64,000 bases of DNA. Source: Agaricus subrufescens (Eukaryota; Basidiomycota; Agaricomycetes; Agaricales; Agaricaceae). The DNA lies in NCBI GenBank assembly GCA_029945375.1, contig CM057060.1:310001-374000 (forward strand), written 5' to 3'. Positions 11,684 through 26,169 of the stretch are shown piece by piece. The translations under genes were made by a program, and so were the position numbers. The notes under the pieces are model-generated. The model was not told the DNA's origin. It made no database searches and saw only the letters and a list, made by a program, of their open reading frames with translations. The number at the start of each line of letters is the position of its first letter. Position 1 is the first letter of the stretch.

Positions 11684-14493
11684 ATGGGCCGAGATCCTCC
11701 TTTCAAGTTTCCTCACAAATCGCGGAGATGTCGCGTATGTCTTTTCAATCCCCTTGCTCCTGATGGCCGCTGGCGTCCCCTTCTGCAAAAGACAAAGAGA
11801 ATCCGCTGATTTTCGACCCGCGTTCTTTCTTTTAGCACTTTGACGATGAGGGGATTGAAAAGAGACACCAGTGTGATTTTAGTAGCGCTGATTGTTGGTT
11901 TGCGCACCCGGACGATCCTGAATGGTATATATGCCGGACGAGGCATATGGGCGGGAAGGTCCCCAAGGGACCCGCGGCTGATATGGAGAGGTATGGTGGT
12001 CGGGGGAGGAGTGGCGCGTGGTCGAGGTCAAGGTCTAGGGAGAGATCATGGTCCAGGGAGAGGGGGAGGGACCAGGGATGGGGGGAGCGGGGACGACAAT
12101 ACCCGTCGCGGTCGAGATCGCCGCCGCGAAGGAGACCAGACTCGCTGGCCTCGTCGCATGCATCCGCCGTGCACGGACCCATGTCGCCCGGACATCTACT
12201 ACGAGAATCACGTCGCGCGTCAGTCAACTACAATACCGAGAATAATCACTCTCCCTTGACATCCGCCTTTGCCGTTCAAGCTTCCCCTGTTCTGTCCTTG
12301 CCACCGCCCTCTCCAGCCCAACCACCCCCTGTACCACCCCCACCACTACCGCCGCCGCCGCCGCCGCCAACGCCTGGGTCACCTGTGCAACTCTTCACAC
12401 CAATTCAGAGGATCAGGCCTGAAGTCACGACGTTGGAGAGGACCGCTACCGCGAGCTCTTTACCCACTACCGCTATTGGTACGTTTACGGTACCACAGCC
12501 ACCTGTTGTTACTTCGACCACAACAACCGAGCGTCCTGACGCCCAGCCTGCTCCTCCCCCGGAACATTCGTCACTTTCGCCAGCAATACCTGGTCTGACT
12601 TCATCGACAAAGCAACCATCGGCTCAGGAGAAAATGTCTGTTACGTCATTGGAAGAAGGTCAAGTTGCGGAAATCCCACCACCACTCAAGGAATCAGGAA
12701 CGCGGGCGGCATCACCTTCAGCACCTTCACCGAAACCACCACTATTACCAGTCCCCACCCCGCCCAGTTTTGCGCGTGAGTCGACTCCGGTGACTGAGAT
12801 CTCGCAGGAAGCGAAAATTGACATGTGGAATAAACGAATCCAGTGAGTCTTCTCAAGAAGGCCGCTTCTTCAAATCTGATTGCTGAACTTGCTGTTCTAT
12901 AGGACATTTGCTGAATTACTTGCCTACAAAGATAGAATTCAAAGGCTTGAAGCTGATATCAATGACCTCTCTCGATATACTACGTCCTCTACCTTCGCGT
13001 GGTTGAAGGATGGGTCTGAAGAAAAAGAACGTATACAGTCCAATCTCGATGAACTCATATCCGATAGGGACGCAGCGATACGAGATATGCAAAAAGGATT
13101 CGATGAACTGGCCATTGGTTCCACCTCTTCGGATACAACTGGTGCTGAATGGCCTAGTCCACTTGATATCGCAGAAGCACAGAAGAAGAATGATAGAGTG
13201 AAGGAGTATGTTGTTGGATTAGCAGATGTGATGAAGGAGGTTAGTCTGACGTTGAAAGGGTTAGAAGAATTGATGGAAAGAGGTGACGATGGGAGGAAGA
13301 AGCGGGAGGCGACCAGAAGGAGCGAAAAAGGAAAGGAGAAAGAAGTACTTTCGGATGACGCGATGGATATTGAAGAGGAAGAGGTACCAACGGCTGAAGC
13401 TGCATCATCACCGGAGGGTCAACGGAACGAGGATGAGGGTGCAGCAATAATCTCCGATACCTCGTCGTCGTCGTCGTCGTCGTCACGCTCCCTCGAACTA
13501 TCCAAAATACGTGCAAAATTTGAAGTGATGGAAATGTCTATCCAGAACGTGGCCATTTCTTTAGATCAAACTGAATCTAGCTGGATGCAAGGCGTCAAAG
13601 AACTATTTCAAGATCTTGTTCTCAAGCAAAAGAAATCTGTTCGGAAACACGTCGGGAAACATAAACAGCTGATTGAGCAACATGCTACGCAGCTCAAATC
13701 TTCTCTTGGCCAAGTTTCTGACAGTGTTGGCGCCACGAATGTGAAAATGCAAAACGTCGCTGATGAAACGTCGCAAGCAATTGAGAAGATTAATCAGTTA
13801 GAGCGCGAAAGGGATTCTCTACTAGAAGGCCACAAGAAGTTTTTTGAAGAGGAACTGCCAGAGTTGAAGAAGTCTTTTGAGGAGTACGAAGCACAGAGGG
13901 CGGAGGATAGGAACAGGATGGACGCACTTGAAGCTGCTCTAAATGCATTTATCAATCGACCGCCGCGGGAGCCACGCAATTTGCATAATGGAGCCTTGGC
14001 GATTCAAACACCAACGCCCACGACTCCCACACTACATCCACCTACACCACCAACCTCATCATTGACATTCCTACAATCATATCCCTCTTCTTCAACGATT
14101 CCTGCTTCGTCCTCTTCATCAGCCTCTCTCATCCATCCTCCCGCTCCCTCTTCCTATGATGCTTCTTATCTCCTTCAAAATATCAAACCCATCCTAATAT
14201 CTCTGCTTCGGGAAGCCGTCAAACCCTTACTTGAAGAAGTACGCCAGAAACTTGAGGAATTGGTTTCCGAGCAGAAGAAAGAGATATATACCAATGTTTG
14301 GAGTAAAATTCAGCTTACCTGGCAGATTTTAGGGAAGATCCAGCAGAAAACCGAAACCGATCCGGATATATTGAATAAAGCTAATACGGCTGCTCCTATT
14401 GCGGGGAGAGCTGGTTCGGATGGACTTGCAAATTTTGGAGAGAAGGAGAAAGAGAGAGGCGGTGGTGGTGGGGTGAATGGGCGTGCGTACTGA
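11684..14493 (+). CDS. CCCH-finger, RS/Pro-rich, coiled-coil protein of unknown function
   Basis: Three exons (11684-11734, 11836-12842, 12903-14493) give 882 aa. The first intron has a GTATGT donor and a CTTTTAG acceptor. The spliced N-terminus creates a Cys-x13-Cys-x6-Cys-x3-His array ending CDFSSADCWFAH, a CCCH-like zinc finger that exists only after splicing. Next come an Arg/Ser dipeptide region (RSRSRERSWSRERGR) at roughly residues 60-110, long proline runs (nine consecutive CCG-type codons near 12350), and long heptad-like helical stretches in exon 3 (for example near 12,940-13,250 and 13,500-13,940) separated by an acidic and serine-rich segment. The tail is Ser/Pro-rich and ends in a further helix. 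CCCH plus RS suggests an RNA-related role, which is inference. No family name is assigned. Confidence 0.82.
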
Positions 14494-14945
14494 AGTGTGT
14501 CGTCGACAAATGCTGGAGCTCAGCCGACATTTGCGATGGGAGGGTGTGGTAATTCTATTGCGAATGAGAATAGTGCTATCATTCCGATTGTTAGTCATGG
14601 TGTTATCAGACAATAGTCCCTAACGCACTCCTCTTCATCTTTCTACAATGCATACTACTTTCTTGTGTTTTTTATGTCTCTTGTTGTATTATATCCTTGT
14701 GTTCCTTCATTATTTTTACTTTGTCATTTTTCTGCCATGTATTTGTTTCCTTTCTGTTTTCCTCCATATGACGACTAGGGACAGAAACATTGTCGTGGTC
14801 ATTTTCTTCGTCCTCTTCCTTTTGCATGTAGCATCTGTTGTACAATCATTTTTCATTTTTTATATACTCACCACACAAGCACTCTACTCAGTTGAAAGTT
14901 GTGTAAATTTTTTTCCTTTTCTTCTTTCATATAACATAAATAAAC
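14494..14945 (+). other. Probable 3' UTR of the CCCH/coiled-coil gene
   Basis: Non-coding, strongly T-rich from about 14,640 onward, with an AATAAA hexamer at about 14,939. No other gene claims this stretch. Assignment as a 3' UTR of about 450 nt is inference from position and composition. Confidence 0.35.
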
Positions 14946-17900
14946 GCGTATAGCGTCTTGTTACAGTGTTGGACTGTGACGATTACTATGAACTCAGTCA
15001 AAACTGCGTTCGAACACAGATTGACATGGTTCGACTTCATTTTGGAGTTTGAACTCATCCGGGCAGAGTGTGACGGACGTCGAACTGAACCAACTGCTCA
15101 TCCTGACGAGGTACAGGTAATCAATAACCGCCATTGGGAGATGTACGAAGTTTGACTTCTTCCCCTGGGTGATGGATGGATGGTACAGTGTGCTTGGTTC
15201 TCTCCTATTTCATCTCTACATCGTTAAAGATGTCAATGATCGGGCAAAACACGTCACAAATCGAGGGATGCGCATGCTTGGGCGCGATTGAGATGGTTTG
15301 CTGGTGTACGATCGCGAAAAAAAAAACAACATTTTCGGTAATGAAGATAGTGAGTTTGACTTGAGTTGAAGAGCTGGAAATGAAATGCCCTGTGGCGTAT
15401 AACTATTGTTGCAGCGTGAGTGGGTTTGAAGTGAGTTGGTGTTCTCCGCTTCTCTACGTACCGGGCTGATTTTAAATCTGTTTCTCCCGAGTAACTTTTT
15501 ACTTAGACTCTTGGATGGTTCAGATAGTTTTCTTTTGGGTTCGGTGCCTTGTAAGGTAGGTCCGGTTCTTCGCGATAGAAATTTGACTACTCCGGTGAGT
15601 AGATTCAATTGGTGGGTGATGATTAATGGATTGATTAGGAATACCTTTGAATGTTAGTGGTTCGCGTTCGTTATGCTTCGGCTTTTTACTTGATGGTATG
15701 ATTGATCCCCTATTAAGGAAATCCCGTCGGACGTCTCTGTTTGTTAGGATATTGGAGTTAGGTATCAGAAGGCACCTATGAAATGCGGCTGATTATGGGC
15801 CTGATATTGAGGCTTTGAGCAGCAGTTCTAATTTACATCAAGTTTCAAAATCGCAATTTGTACTAATATGGTGTGCCTTTCCCGAAGAATAATGATATCC
15901 GGTCTCTTTAAGTAGACCGACCATGCAGGCACGAGTAAATTACTCACTTCAACTGCCACCAATCATCCGGTTGAGAGCCAGGCAGCACAAGCCAAAGTTT
16001 CCGAGGAGTAACCCGATAGACAACTGCATCTACTTACTTAGATGCCGGTGTTTTCAGTCTCCGAGACGATCTATTTTGACGAGCAATCAACGGAACAGTA
16101 CTTGTGTTGAGCAATCAATCGAGGAGGATCGGCGCTTTCAATCTTGGTATGACGAAAAGGGTTATTGTTTCTATGTAAGTGGCGCAAGATGCGGTTCAAC
16201 CGACTAATTCTGTCAGAAGGAAGGTGATCGTCTGTCAGTGACAGTGACAGCGGGGAATGACCAATGATCAACAAAGAGTTACTTTGACTGAATAACTGCG
16301 CGTTTTCTGATATTTAATTTCGATCAAATCAAACACAGCGGCCGGAGGTATAGTAGATGTCGTCATATCCGTCTCTTCTACGGGACCAGAAGTAAGTGCC
16401 GTTCCTAGAAAGCAATTACATGGCTCTAGAGGGGAGATCCTGATGATGTTCGCGGGTTCTGGTATAGCATCCGCGCAAATCGCGGAACAAGTCCAGGAGG
16501 GGGTAGACGGAGTGAAACAACACATGCATGTGCGTTCATTTAAGCCTAGTAACGTCGAATAGAAATGGGCCCTTCTTAGCTTGGTTCATTCTTCAGAGTC
16601 ACAACGAGGATGTGGTAGAACGGAAGAGGCATAGTCGGTTGGCGCGCAGGATATGTCACAAACCTTAACCCTAATCTATGAGCAGCTTCCTTCTCTGACC
16701 CACCACGATGATTTAGTAGCCACGAGCTGGATTCTGTACATCTTCGTAGTCCTGCGATCACGGTGCTTTACCCTGACAAAACAGCAATCTCTTCTGCTCA
16801 TTGACTTCGTCCCAAGCGTGTTTTGATGATGTATCCCATATCTGTCATCTCCCACTACTGGACCATCATTTCCTCTTTCACCAGAGTGCTTCCAGGATCG
16901 TAGGCCCCATTTGTACTTTGCCTCACTCAAGCAACGCGGTTCTGTGCCGTTTTTAATCGTACAAAGAATCCAAAACGACGGCGATTCCCAAGTTTCATGT
17001 TCGTATTTCTCCGTACGCCGCACCCATCCTCTGACTTCGACTTTTTTTACATCAAGGCTACGCTTCTGATACTATATTGGCTCCGCGTTACGGAAGGACC
17101 TAGACAATGAAGGCCTGCAGAGATGTTCGTCATCTGGAGGATAACTTTTCACGCTGCTCTCTGACAAAGGAATCGGTGGACCTAAATTTTGTGGACCCCC
17201 TCGTGCTTACCGCGAGTGAAAAAATGCAGGGCAGCCCCTATTGACTTGTATAGAACCGCCTTCGATTACATACACTCAATGCGCAACCGTGGTTCACCAA
17301 CTGGAAACAGAACCGAATTCAACCTGTCATATTATCATGGTGGCCCTGCCACGTGCTGGAGATGGGACCATATGGCCCCCAAACCCCAACGACTTGATTA
17401 TGAGTCCTAACCGAGCGCTATGTCACTAACTTGCAGACTGGATATATCTACGAAAGGAGATCATGAAAATGATCTTATGGGTCCCTGAGTATGACTGTTG
17501 GCCAGCTGCATTCTTGAAACTGCGGGGAGCTCAGCTATGCAATGCTCGTTTTTGGTCTGTGCGATTACTATAGAGGCCGATGTTAATGGCATACCGCGCC
17601 TATTGTGCCACCAATTTTCGTCAAAATGCCCTGATTCGCTTCATCACCATGCCATGCTTTATGATGGCTCGTACAAATTTAGCGCAACACCACGATACAG
17701 TTAGAGTCCGACCACCAGGGTCACTGAGAAGAATTAGAGATGTCATACGCTTAGGTGCGACCCTGAAACATGAGTCCGATATCCGCCATTTGGAAACTGC
17801 GTTCTACTGTGTTGCGCCACAAATATTTGAGCAGGGACAACGGCATCTTATCTGAACAAGTTTTTCTTCACCTGCATGTGTGATGGCCACCTTCTAATCG

Positions 17901-20900
17901 GTGAGGCAAAATTAAGCTCCCCTATTTGACTTCACATCGGAAATTTCCTAACTCTTCTTGACAACCTCGTTGCTCCGTCTATGTTCAAATTTAGCTTTCA
18001 AGTATCACGCTCGCATCGGCAGATTTTAGAGAGATGGATCCATCACCACTCTGCTTAAACTGCTGTTGTGGACCACGGGGGTTTGTCCTGCCTATTGATG
18101 TTCTAGAGCCACTGATGACCCATCGCCGTCCCATATTCCATGGCATGATTATGTATAACCTTCACCTCATCGTCTCCACATGAGGAGGCTACTTCCTCCC
18201 TCGTTGCTAATTAGAAGAAGCTAGCTACACGAGGCATGTCAAGTATTTTTCGGTAGATATAGATACTTCTTTGTGACTGAGTTCTCGAGCCGAAACGTCA
18301 AAATCATCCCTGTGCTATGGGCAGTTGTGATAATTACCCAATGCGCTTCTTTATGTTGATGTCGTTCTTCAGGTAGCTGTTTTTCCCTTTGTCGTTTCAT
18401 GTATAGGTAACGGTGGCCAAAGTGATCAATCACGTTCGTTTCGACTGAGCACGCCTAAACCGGAGGTGAATTCTCTCAAGCTAACGGCCTCATCTTCCTC
18501 GGGACAACCTACTACTCGGCTGGCTGATATGGAGTGAACGACACCAGGCGACGTCACAGGTCGGCACCGCCAAATCCATAGAGAAGTTCAGCATGAACCC
18601 TAGGCTCTTCGGCATTCGCCAGCTTAGCCGCGGCAAGAAATTCAGGCAATAAAAACGAGTCATTTCATTCTTTGGAACGTCCAATGTTCAAAACGCGCAG
18701 GCACCTCGAGAGTTTCATCTCAGTCTTGCTAAGGTTCTATAAGAATCTAGTATCTATCGCCATTGGCTGTGAAAACTTGCTTGGGCCACGAGATAACTGG
18801 CAGCGGTTTTTCTGTTTCCGAGCTGGCCTGATTATCGTTTCACGGGCAGTAGTGTTCGAGTCCAAGTTGATTGCTAAGGTTTTGAGAGAGTGAGCCACAC
18901 TGTAGCGATCGGTATCAGCTTTTGCTTCCTTTCGTCGATCAAGCCTACAAAAGTGAAGACTGGAAACTTGTCTATTCTTACCATGTGTTTATGTGTTTGA
19001 ACCTTCGATTGGACTCTGAGAACCCACGAGAGATGCCCAAAGCCCCTAGACTGTACATGAGGCTCCAAACTGAGATACTTACTTGTGACATAAAGTGAAC
19101 GTTCTGGAAACTGGCGTCGTCTGATGGTAAAATTGTTCACTTGTAGCAGATCATTGGCGAGGATACAACTCAGCCCGCTTCCTGCGTATCGTGCATGATC
19201 TATCATATATCGCCTACTATACCCGAGCTCTTGAATTGATACCTGATAGAAGCTGATAACTCAACTGGAACATTAAGCAGGTTTTGAGTCGGCCCTTGAC
19301 GATTTTCATTTATCATCGTTTGACCGGCATTTGCCTTAAGATGATAACAAAGTTAATTATATTCACTGTTTTTCCCCGTCCATGCCGACCCTACCTATCT
19401 GGATTAGCGAAAGGGCAGTCTTGGAAGTCACAAAGAAGGTACCTCACTCCGTTACTTTGAACGGAGTTTGAGAGTCTGTTACAGGGATTACGATTCGCAG
19501 GTCTGGCTCAGCTTGGAATTCCGGCCCTTTTTGCTGGATAGACCCGAAAGTTCCCCTTGCCCCTAGCGCTGATCGAAATTGACAAGTCAGCAACCCTTAC
19601 CTGACTAGGTTGCGTAGCCGGTACTTATCAGCTGTTATAGTAGATATTGATGCTGTAACCGACAAAACTATGTGCAATTTGAATTAGAAATGACACCATA
19701 CTAAGGTACGCCGTACCTTTCTCCCTGTTTATCAGCGTTGAAGATTCTGTTCAGGGTATTTAAGTGTCTCAAGGGTTGGTAATACCGCACTCTGAGTCAT
19801 CTCGGAATTGAATATTGATCAGCGAAAGACGATAAATTTTAGTCAACTGCGAGAGGGCCGCAAGTGCTTGATAATCAAAGCTCCCAAGTTTCTTTCCACG
19901 GGTGATTCCTGCTGACCAAGAGCTTACTGGCAGGCCAGGCCCAAGCTGCGGCGCTGATAATATAGCTTTGCGTAGTAGATGATGACGACAATTAAACTAA
20001 TAAGATAATCAGATCCCAAACCGTAGCTGCTGTCAGTGGAAACGCTCGGGGTTCCCGACCCAGCTGATACCGTCATGATGGCGCCGTTATTGACGTCACT
20101 GATTCGCTCACCTTGGCTTACTGTATTATATCGTATCAAATCGGCCACGATACATCAACCAAACCGTTTGGTGCTCTTATGTACTTCTCAAGCGGGTTTC
20201 AACTTGGAACGTGGATCACTTCCAATGTCGCTGGTCATATGAGCTTTATCAAATTCGAACAAAGAATTCTGGAATAGGGGGGTGAGCGCACTCACACGGT
20301 CATTACGCCCAATCCTTCGGTGCCTTTTAGAAAGTCAGATAAAATTCTCAAAATCGACGCTTGATTTCCAAAACTCAGCAAAGCAACCCACTTCCGAACT
20401 GGTTTCTCCACCGGGCTAGAGGTAGCGAATGACCACCAGCCAGTCATTATAATGCGCTTATCCCCCTATCTACAATCATATGTACTGACCTTCTGACTAG
20501 TCAATGAAAAAATCCCAGCAAATTCTCCCGATGAATATACGATGTCAATATGAAGACCTATTTAGGAGAGCTACTCATGGTCAAGACTTGATCATGACCG
20601 GCCGCTGGGCGCTGGCAAAGAATTACGATGGAAAAGGATTGCCTTTCAGTGATCATGATATCATATATACCGCCCCTTATCCGTATTCCACAGGAACAGA
20701 CAGGAACAAGATCATCCATTGATCAGGACTTATCGGACGGATGTGGGGCAATTAATAAACTTGACCGATGTTTTACCGAAACCGCAGTGAGTGCATTGTC
20801 GAGTTTCCTCGTGCATTTAATTAAATTGCCAGCAAGCATGTTTATAAAATTCATATTTTTGCAGGTTTTGAGTTTCACTCTCTGGACCGCCGCCTGGTTC

Positions 20901-23900
20901 GCCAAGTTTGCTTGTAAAATATCATGTGAGAGATGTCCACTCATCGTTGTCCGAATTTCACGAGTTTGCAATACAATACGAGAGAAGCTCAGATCATCAC
21001 CTGCGAATGCTTGGCATACTGCCCTACACGATGGTTGTAATCGATAGGAAGAGAAAGGCGTGGCAGTTTAGAGATGTTGCCCACAAGGTGCTAAGGCTGC
21101 TGGCGTGTTCCCATAGGTGAGAGTTCATTGATAGCAGATCGGTTGGTTCTAGATATTACTGCTGCAGGTTTTCTTTAGTAAGTTCTATACGGCTTGACTA
21201 TCCGGTGAAAGCTTCCTGAAGATGTCATAACACATGCCTGCCTTGCTCGTCCGCGAGGTCTTGTTGGTGAATGAGTCGTTTAGGCCGCAGGAAGAAGCTG
21301 ATCACGAGTTTAAGAAAGGGTGGGTTCATGGGATCACCGGTCCCACACCGTGCAGTGCTTGCGTGTTCCCATATTTTGGACTCTAGGTCGTCCGGATCAT
21401 AGAGCCGAGTGAGCCTTTGTCCAATACGAAAGAGATCACCAATCATTCGATCAGTGGTCAGTTATCTTATCAATATCCTTTCATGGTCGACGACGTCATT
21501 TAATTCACGTTCCATTCACTTCTATCACTGCGGGTCTGGCTTCGAGGCTCCAATGACAACAATTATTGCATAAGGCTGTATAGGGTTACACTACTAGTAA
21601 AGCTCCCGGGCGTCAGTAGGTGCTATGATGCAACCAAGAATGAAAAGAGCAACCCGAACCCCCACTGCTTGTCCGACTTCGAAGGAACTTCCACAATGCC
21701 TTTAAAGGGCAATGCCTATCGTTTCCGGTCCCTCCGTAGCTGGATGAAACTCAGAAGCTAACCTCCGTAGCGAGGCGGGGCGATGCCTCTGGACCCTGAG
21801 AGGGATTTTTGTATTCAAGTCACCTCAAGAAGGACAAGATTCCATGCCCCGTTTGTTTCAAAACTGGCCTGCGGAAACATGTAGAAAGTCTGATTCGAAC
21901 GAAGCTGTCTCTATTGTCAATGTGCGATGTAGGTTGAAGGATTCCTCCTCGGTTTGGTTTGTATGATGCCCGTATGGTGCCGTTCTTGTTCGGAAGGAAT
22001 GAAATTCCGTTTCTAGTCGCTTCTTTGGATTCTGGTCAACGAGGATGTGGGCTGTTATCCTCAAGACTAACAGCCCTCGGCTCATCGGTATCTATCACAG
22101 TAATAACCCTGGCTTCATGAGTTCTCGCCCCTAGGATACTCATTACCGTCCAGCTCAGATACCCTTTTTGCCATCCTGAAACTTGAAACCTTGATTCTAG
22201 AGTATACAAAAATCACGCACACGATAATTTGTTTCAACCTCAGCGTGAAAGTTAGGTCATGAAAGAGGAACAGTGCTGGTAAGTGGGCTGACTTACAATA
22301 ACGATCAGCACGTTGGCTGCCACAAAAAGTCGAGTTATGCTCGGCGCAGAATTCAATGTCAGCTCCACGAGTATACAGCACCTTGCTGTTGACGGTACTT
22401 GGGACAGCATTACCGTGTTTGTTCTTTTCTTCCTTACCCGAGTCGTCCATGCGATGGTTCATCATTCGTTCTATCTCTCCTTCAAGTAATCCACAAGTGA
22501 AGGTCATCAAAATCTGAAACCTTCGGCGTACTCTAGTTATCATTGACTCTGCACTGCGGTTCTTTGTCTTAGAATCTTCCACTTCTAGTTAGAGTTTTCT
22601 CAGGTGAGTGGGTCGCCCGAGACACAACGAGACCCGTATCTGATGATCTACGCATGGCCTATCGCCTGTCCGGTCCCAGGGAAACTTGGCCGGCGTTGCT
22701 TGTCTTTGTTGTCGGGAACAACCAGCCACGGTGATGCATACGGATTTCCCTTGAGGAGAAAAAGAAAAACAGGCAGAGCCGAAAAACGGTTGGTAATAAC
22801 CCCGCCAGGACTTTTTTTTGAGTCGGATCACCATTAACACATCATCTTTGAATATGCCTCGGAGATGCCCGCTCGTACAAAAAAAAAATGAGGCATGAAA
22901 TTGTATTACCTATCAATTTATTTCGCAAGTGGTAGCTCTCCGGTTCGAGTGGAAGAGGATATTAGTTGCAAAACGCAACCGAATCAACGTTCCGCATGAC
23001 TACATGTAGTAATTGAACTGACAACCTGTTCAAAACTTCTCTCGCGACGCATGTCAACCGCATCACGTACCCTCTTTTTTTTCTATACCACGCATCTCTA
23101 GGCACTTCTAATTAGCTAAAGTTTCGGCCTTTCCGTAAGATAACTGCCGAATAACATGTTGTCAAGTGCTACGAGACCAAAACTGGAATTTCTCACCACA
23201 CAAACGCGAATTTTAAACTCAATTATTAGCGAACTCTCCAGCGGACAAGAAAAAGAGAAAGACGATCGCGGCCTTCTCGGTTAATGACACGAGCAAGGTT
23301 ACGTTGAGAAATAAATGTTGCGTACCAAAGCAAGTACACGTGCCTATCTTTAATCGACAGCAGGCAGAAATTCACAAGTTCTCTTGGTACTTGCAGAAGG
23401 GGGGGTTGGGCAATTCATCGCCGTAAGCCCGACAAACCCAAAAGGGCCCGACAGCCTACATTCTACATTCCAGGGTGCCCATCATCAGTGATCTTCCAAC
23501 TAGGGGTCCCTAGTTCCATGAATATCTCTGTCGCCAAGTGGATGGTTGGCTTCTAGCCTGCTAGCGTTTAGCCCTGTTGGACTTATCCCCAGGAGTGCGT
23601 AGGGCTCGTAAACACGCATTTGATATAATTCTATCGTCCCCTACCTCCTCTCCAGCCCTTCTGTTCGGTTATGTACCAATTCTCCCCCTCGTGCACTTCT
23701 CAATAATAGAAGGGGGTAATATATAAGTAACCGGTGAACGCGTTGTAAAAGTGTGGTTGTAGGAGTCAATGGTCAGATTATTGTTGGCCGCTTCGAAGGT
23801 GGTCTCATGAGCACAAAGTCTAGGTCACTAGGACAGGGCCCTGGCACGTTTTTAAGCGCCTCGTACCGACTGTACCGGACGCAGTTCTTTATTAGGGCGG

Positions 23901-26169
23901 AAACGTTGTTAAAAGATCCGACAACGTTTTTTGACTGGAGTACACATGTACACACTTTTTTGTCTCTTTTTCGATACTGCACACAGAGTAGTGCTACGAT
24001 AAGGTCGGCGGACAGTTGTATTCGGCGAGAGTGGTGCTATATCGGTGTTTTTATTATTTAATAAGGAAATATGTAGTTTCCCCCGCCGCCTGGGCCACGT
24101 TCATGTCCGGAGTTGCTTCTGATATGGTTGAGGAAGGCTCCATTTATGTCAGACCACGCCCCCTCAATGCTTTCTCTCCTTTGTTTAGCATAGAAAGCAT
24201 TGGAAGAAAGAACCGCTTTTCCTTCTTAAACGGCTTATTCCAAGAAGCCGCTTCGGCCTTTGAGATCGCCGAAGTAATACTAGTGTAATGATAAACTACA
24301 TAGCACGAAACAAAGAAGACGATCTCCGCCGCCCGTCTGTGTAGTACTCCTTTACATCACGCATTGTAAGATTTCCATCGCCGGGTACGAAACCCCTCAC
24401 ATCCGCCGAAACCCAAACACAGTTACTTTCCATACTCAGACTAACTCAAGGGTCAATAAAGAAGAAAAAAAATTTTTTTTATATAAAATTATAAGGGTCG
24501 CGCAAACGATGATCTAAAGAGTAAACACTTTAAGATTTTCTTTGGGGTATTTATATTGTCCCGTGTATGTAATAATAGATTATACCTAACGACACGCGGA
24601 CGGGGCACCCGGGGAAGCAATGGGTATCTTTGGGGAAGGGGGGGGAAGAAGGGGGGGGGTGTTTGTGTGGCGCCGATATCATGAAAGATGAAATGAACGG
24701 GTACATGTATACTTAGCAATGTCTGTAAATTGAAATGAATTCATGTAGATGGGATAGGAATACTAATTAGTGTACAGTAGAAATGTTCGTAAGTAAAAAG
24801 TACGGTGTTGGGTTTCTTTGTACTTACCACTTAAGTATATTCAAGGCTCGTGTGTTCTCCGCCGGCACTAGTCGGTAGCCGCTAGTAGCACCTAAGAATT
24901 TTTTTCTCCAGGATACATAACGACGGGGCTCGTTGGTTACTAAGGCACAAACCCCGCTCGAGGCCGTAAACATTCCAAGCAAGTCGAAAAAAAAAAAAAA
25001 TTCAGGAGACCCGGCCGAACCAACACCCGGCGGAAAAAAAAAGCTGCTCCTTCTCTTTTACATCAGTGGTGTTTTGTGCATGACCATACAACTACTGCTA
25101 CTAGCCACAACATCACGTCATTAGAACCCACCTGCTGTACATCTTCCCACTACCGCAGAATAGCGTCATTGGAATCCACTTGATAGACGATTTCCCAAGA
25201 CCCCACTTTATCAACCTTCCCACGGGTGCACCATCCCAATCGGCGATGAGCAGATCGTTCGTCGCAAATTTACACGGAAAATTTATTTCGTGGGTGATTT
25301 CACAAGGAGTCCTTAGTGTAAACCTTCTAGGCTATTAGGACCTGTCATGGAAACGTTTCATTTGGCCGTATGTTGGAAAATACATGTACGAGCGTCGTCA
25401 AGCCAAAAATCGATCTTCCAATCATATGAGGGTATATTATATTATCCCTTTCTGTCGGAACAGGCACACAAAAAACAAATTCTCAAGTCACTCAGGAGAT
25501 TTTCATCAACAAAGTCGTATCATTTCAACCATAAGACTAGATAATACCGCTGTCTACCCGAGAGAAATACCTAACTACTCGATGCAGAAGAGAAAGAAAG
25601 GGTATATATCATACACAAATTGCAATATATGCACGGAGACCCCAAAAAACAGATGGTTCGGAGACGTGTATGAATGCAGAAACGAAAAAGAACGCCTATT
25701 GCGGTCTAGTTAGATCTGTAGCAAAGATGCGAGTCACATCGGAAAAAGTCGTAAGATGTCGTGAGAGCTAGAAATACACCGGAAGGAAGATCATGTTGGA
25801 AAAGAAGAGAAAAGGAGACGCGGATTGTCGTGCGAGATCGAAGAGCGGTCGTTGACGATGATATAAATGGGTGTCACAGAGCTAGCTGCGACGAGGAGAA
25901 AGTGAAAGGCGGGACATGGCCCCTGCCAGAGACGTCGGCAAATAGACAATCGAAGAACCATATGCACAAAGAGAAGAAATGCGAAACAGAAAGCATGATG
26001 TGGAAAAAAAGAGTTGTTGAAAGAAAGAGAAAATAAAATGCAGGGTATCGCGATGTCTTGGCAGTGGTGGGCATTGCATAAGGATAAGACGTGCTGCTGT
26101 ACATAGGATGGGCATGAAGGAAGATCCGGATGATGCATGAAAGACGAGAAAGAGGATAGCCGAGGGCGA
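14946..26169. other. Gene-poor region, 11.2 kb
   Basis: No recognisable gene, complete transposon, tRNA or rRNA. Open frames are short and lack conserved protein character. Notable local content: a 155-codon minus-strand frame at 22115-22582 with a cysteine-containing stretch (EFCAEHNSTFCGS) followed at about 22,297 by a good GTAAGT donor and a later CTCTAG acceptor; and a low-complexity zone at about 24,440-25,050 with poly-A runs (14 A at 24,987-25,000), poly-G runs near 24,636-24,658 and A/T blocks. The rest is of ordinary composition and could be decayed repeats that cannot be classified by eye. Confidence 0.6.

Noticed and set aside
24251..24274. Perfect 7-bp inverted repeat CTTCGGC...GCCGAAG
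   Set aside because: Isolated short hairpin in non-coding DNA of a eukaryote; expected by chance, not a terminator.
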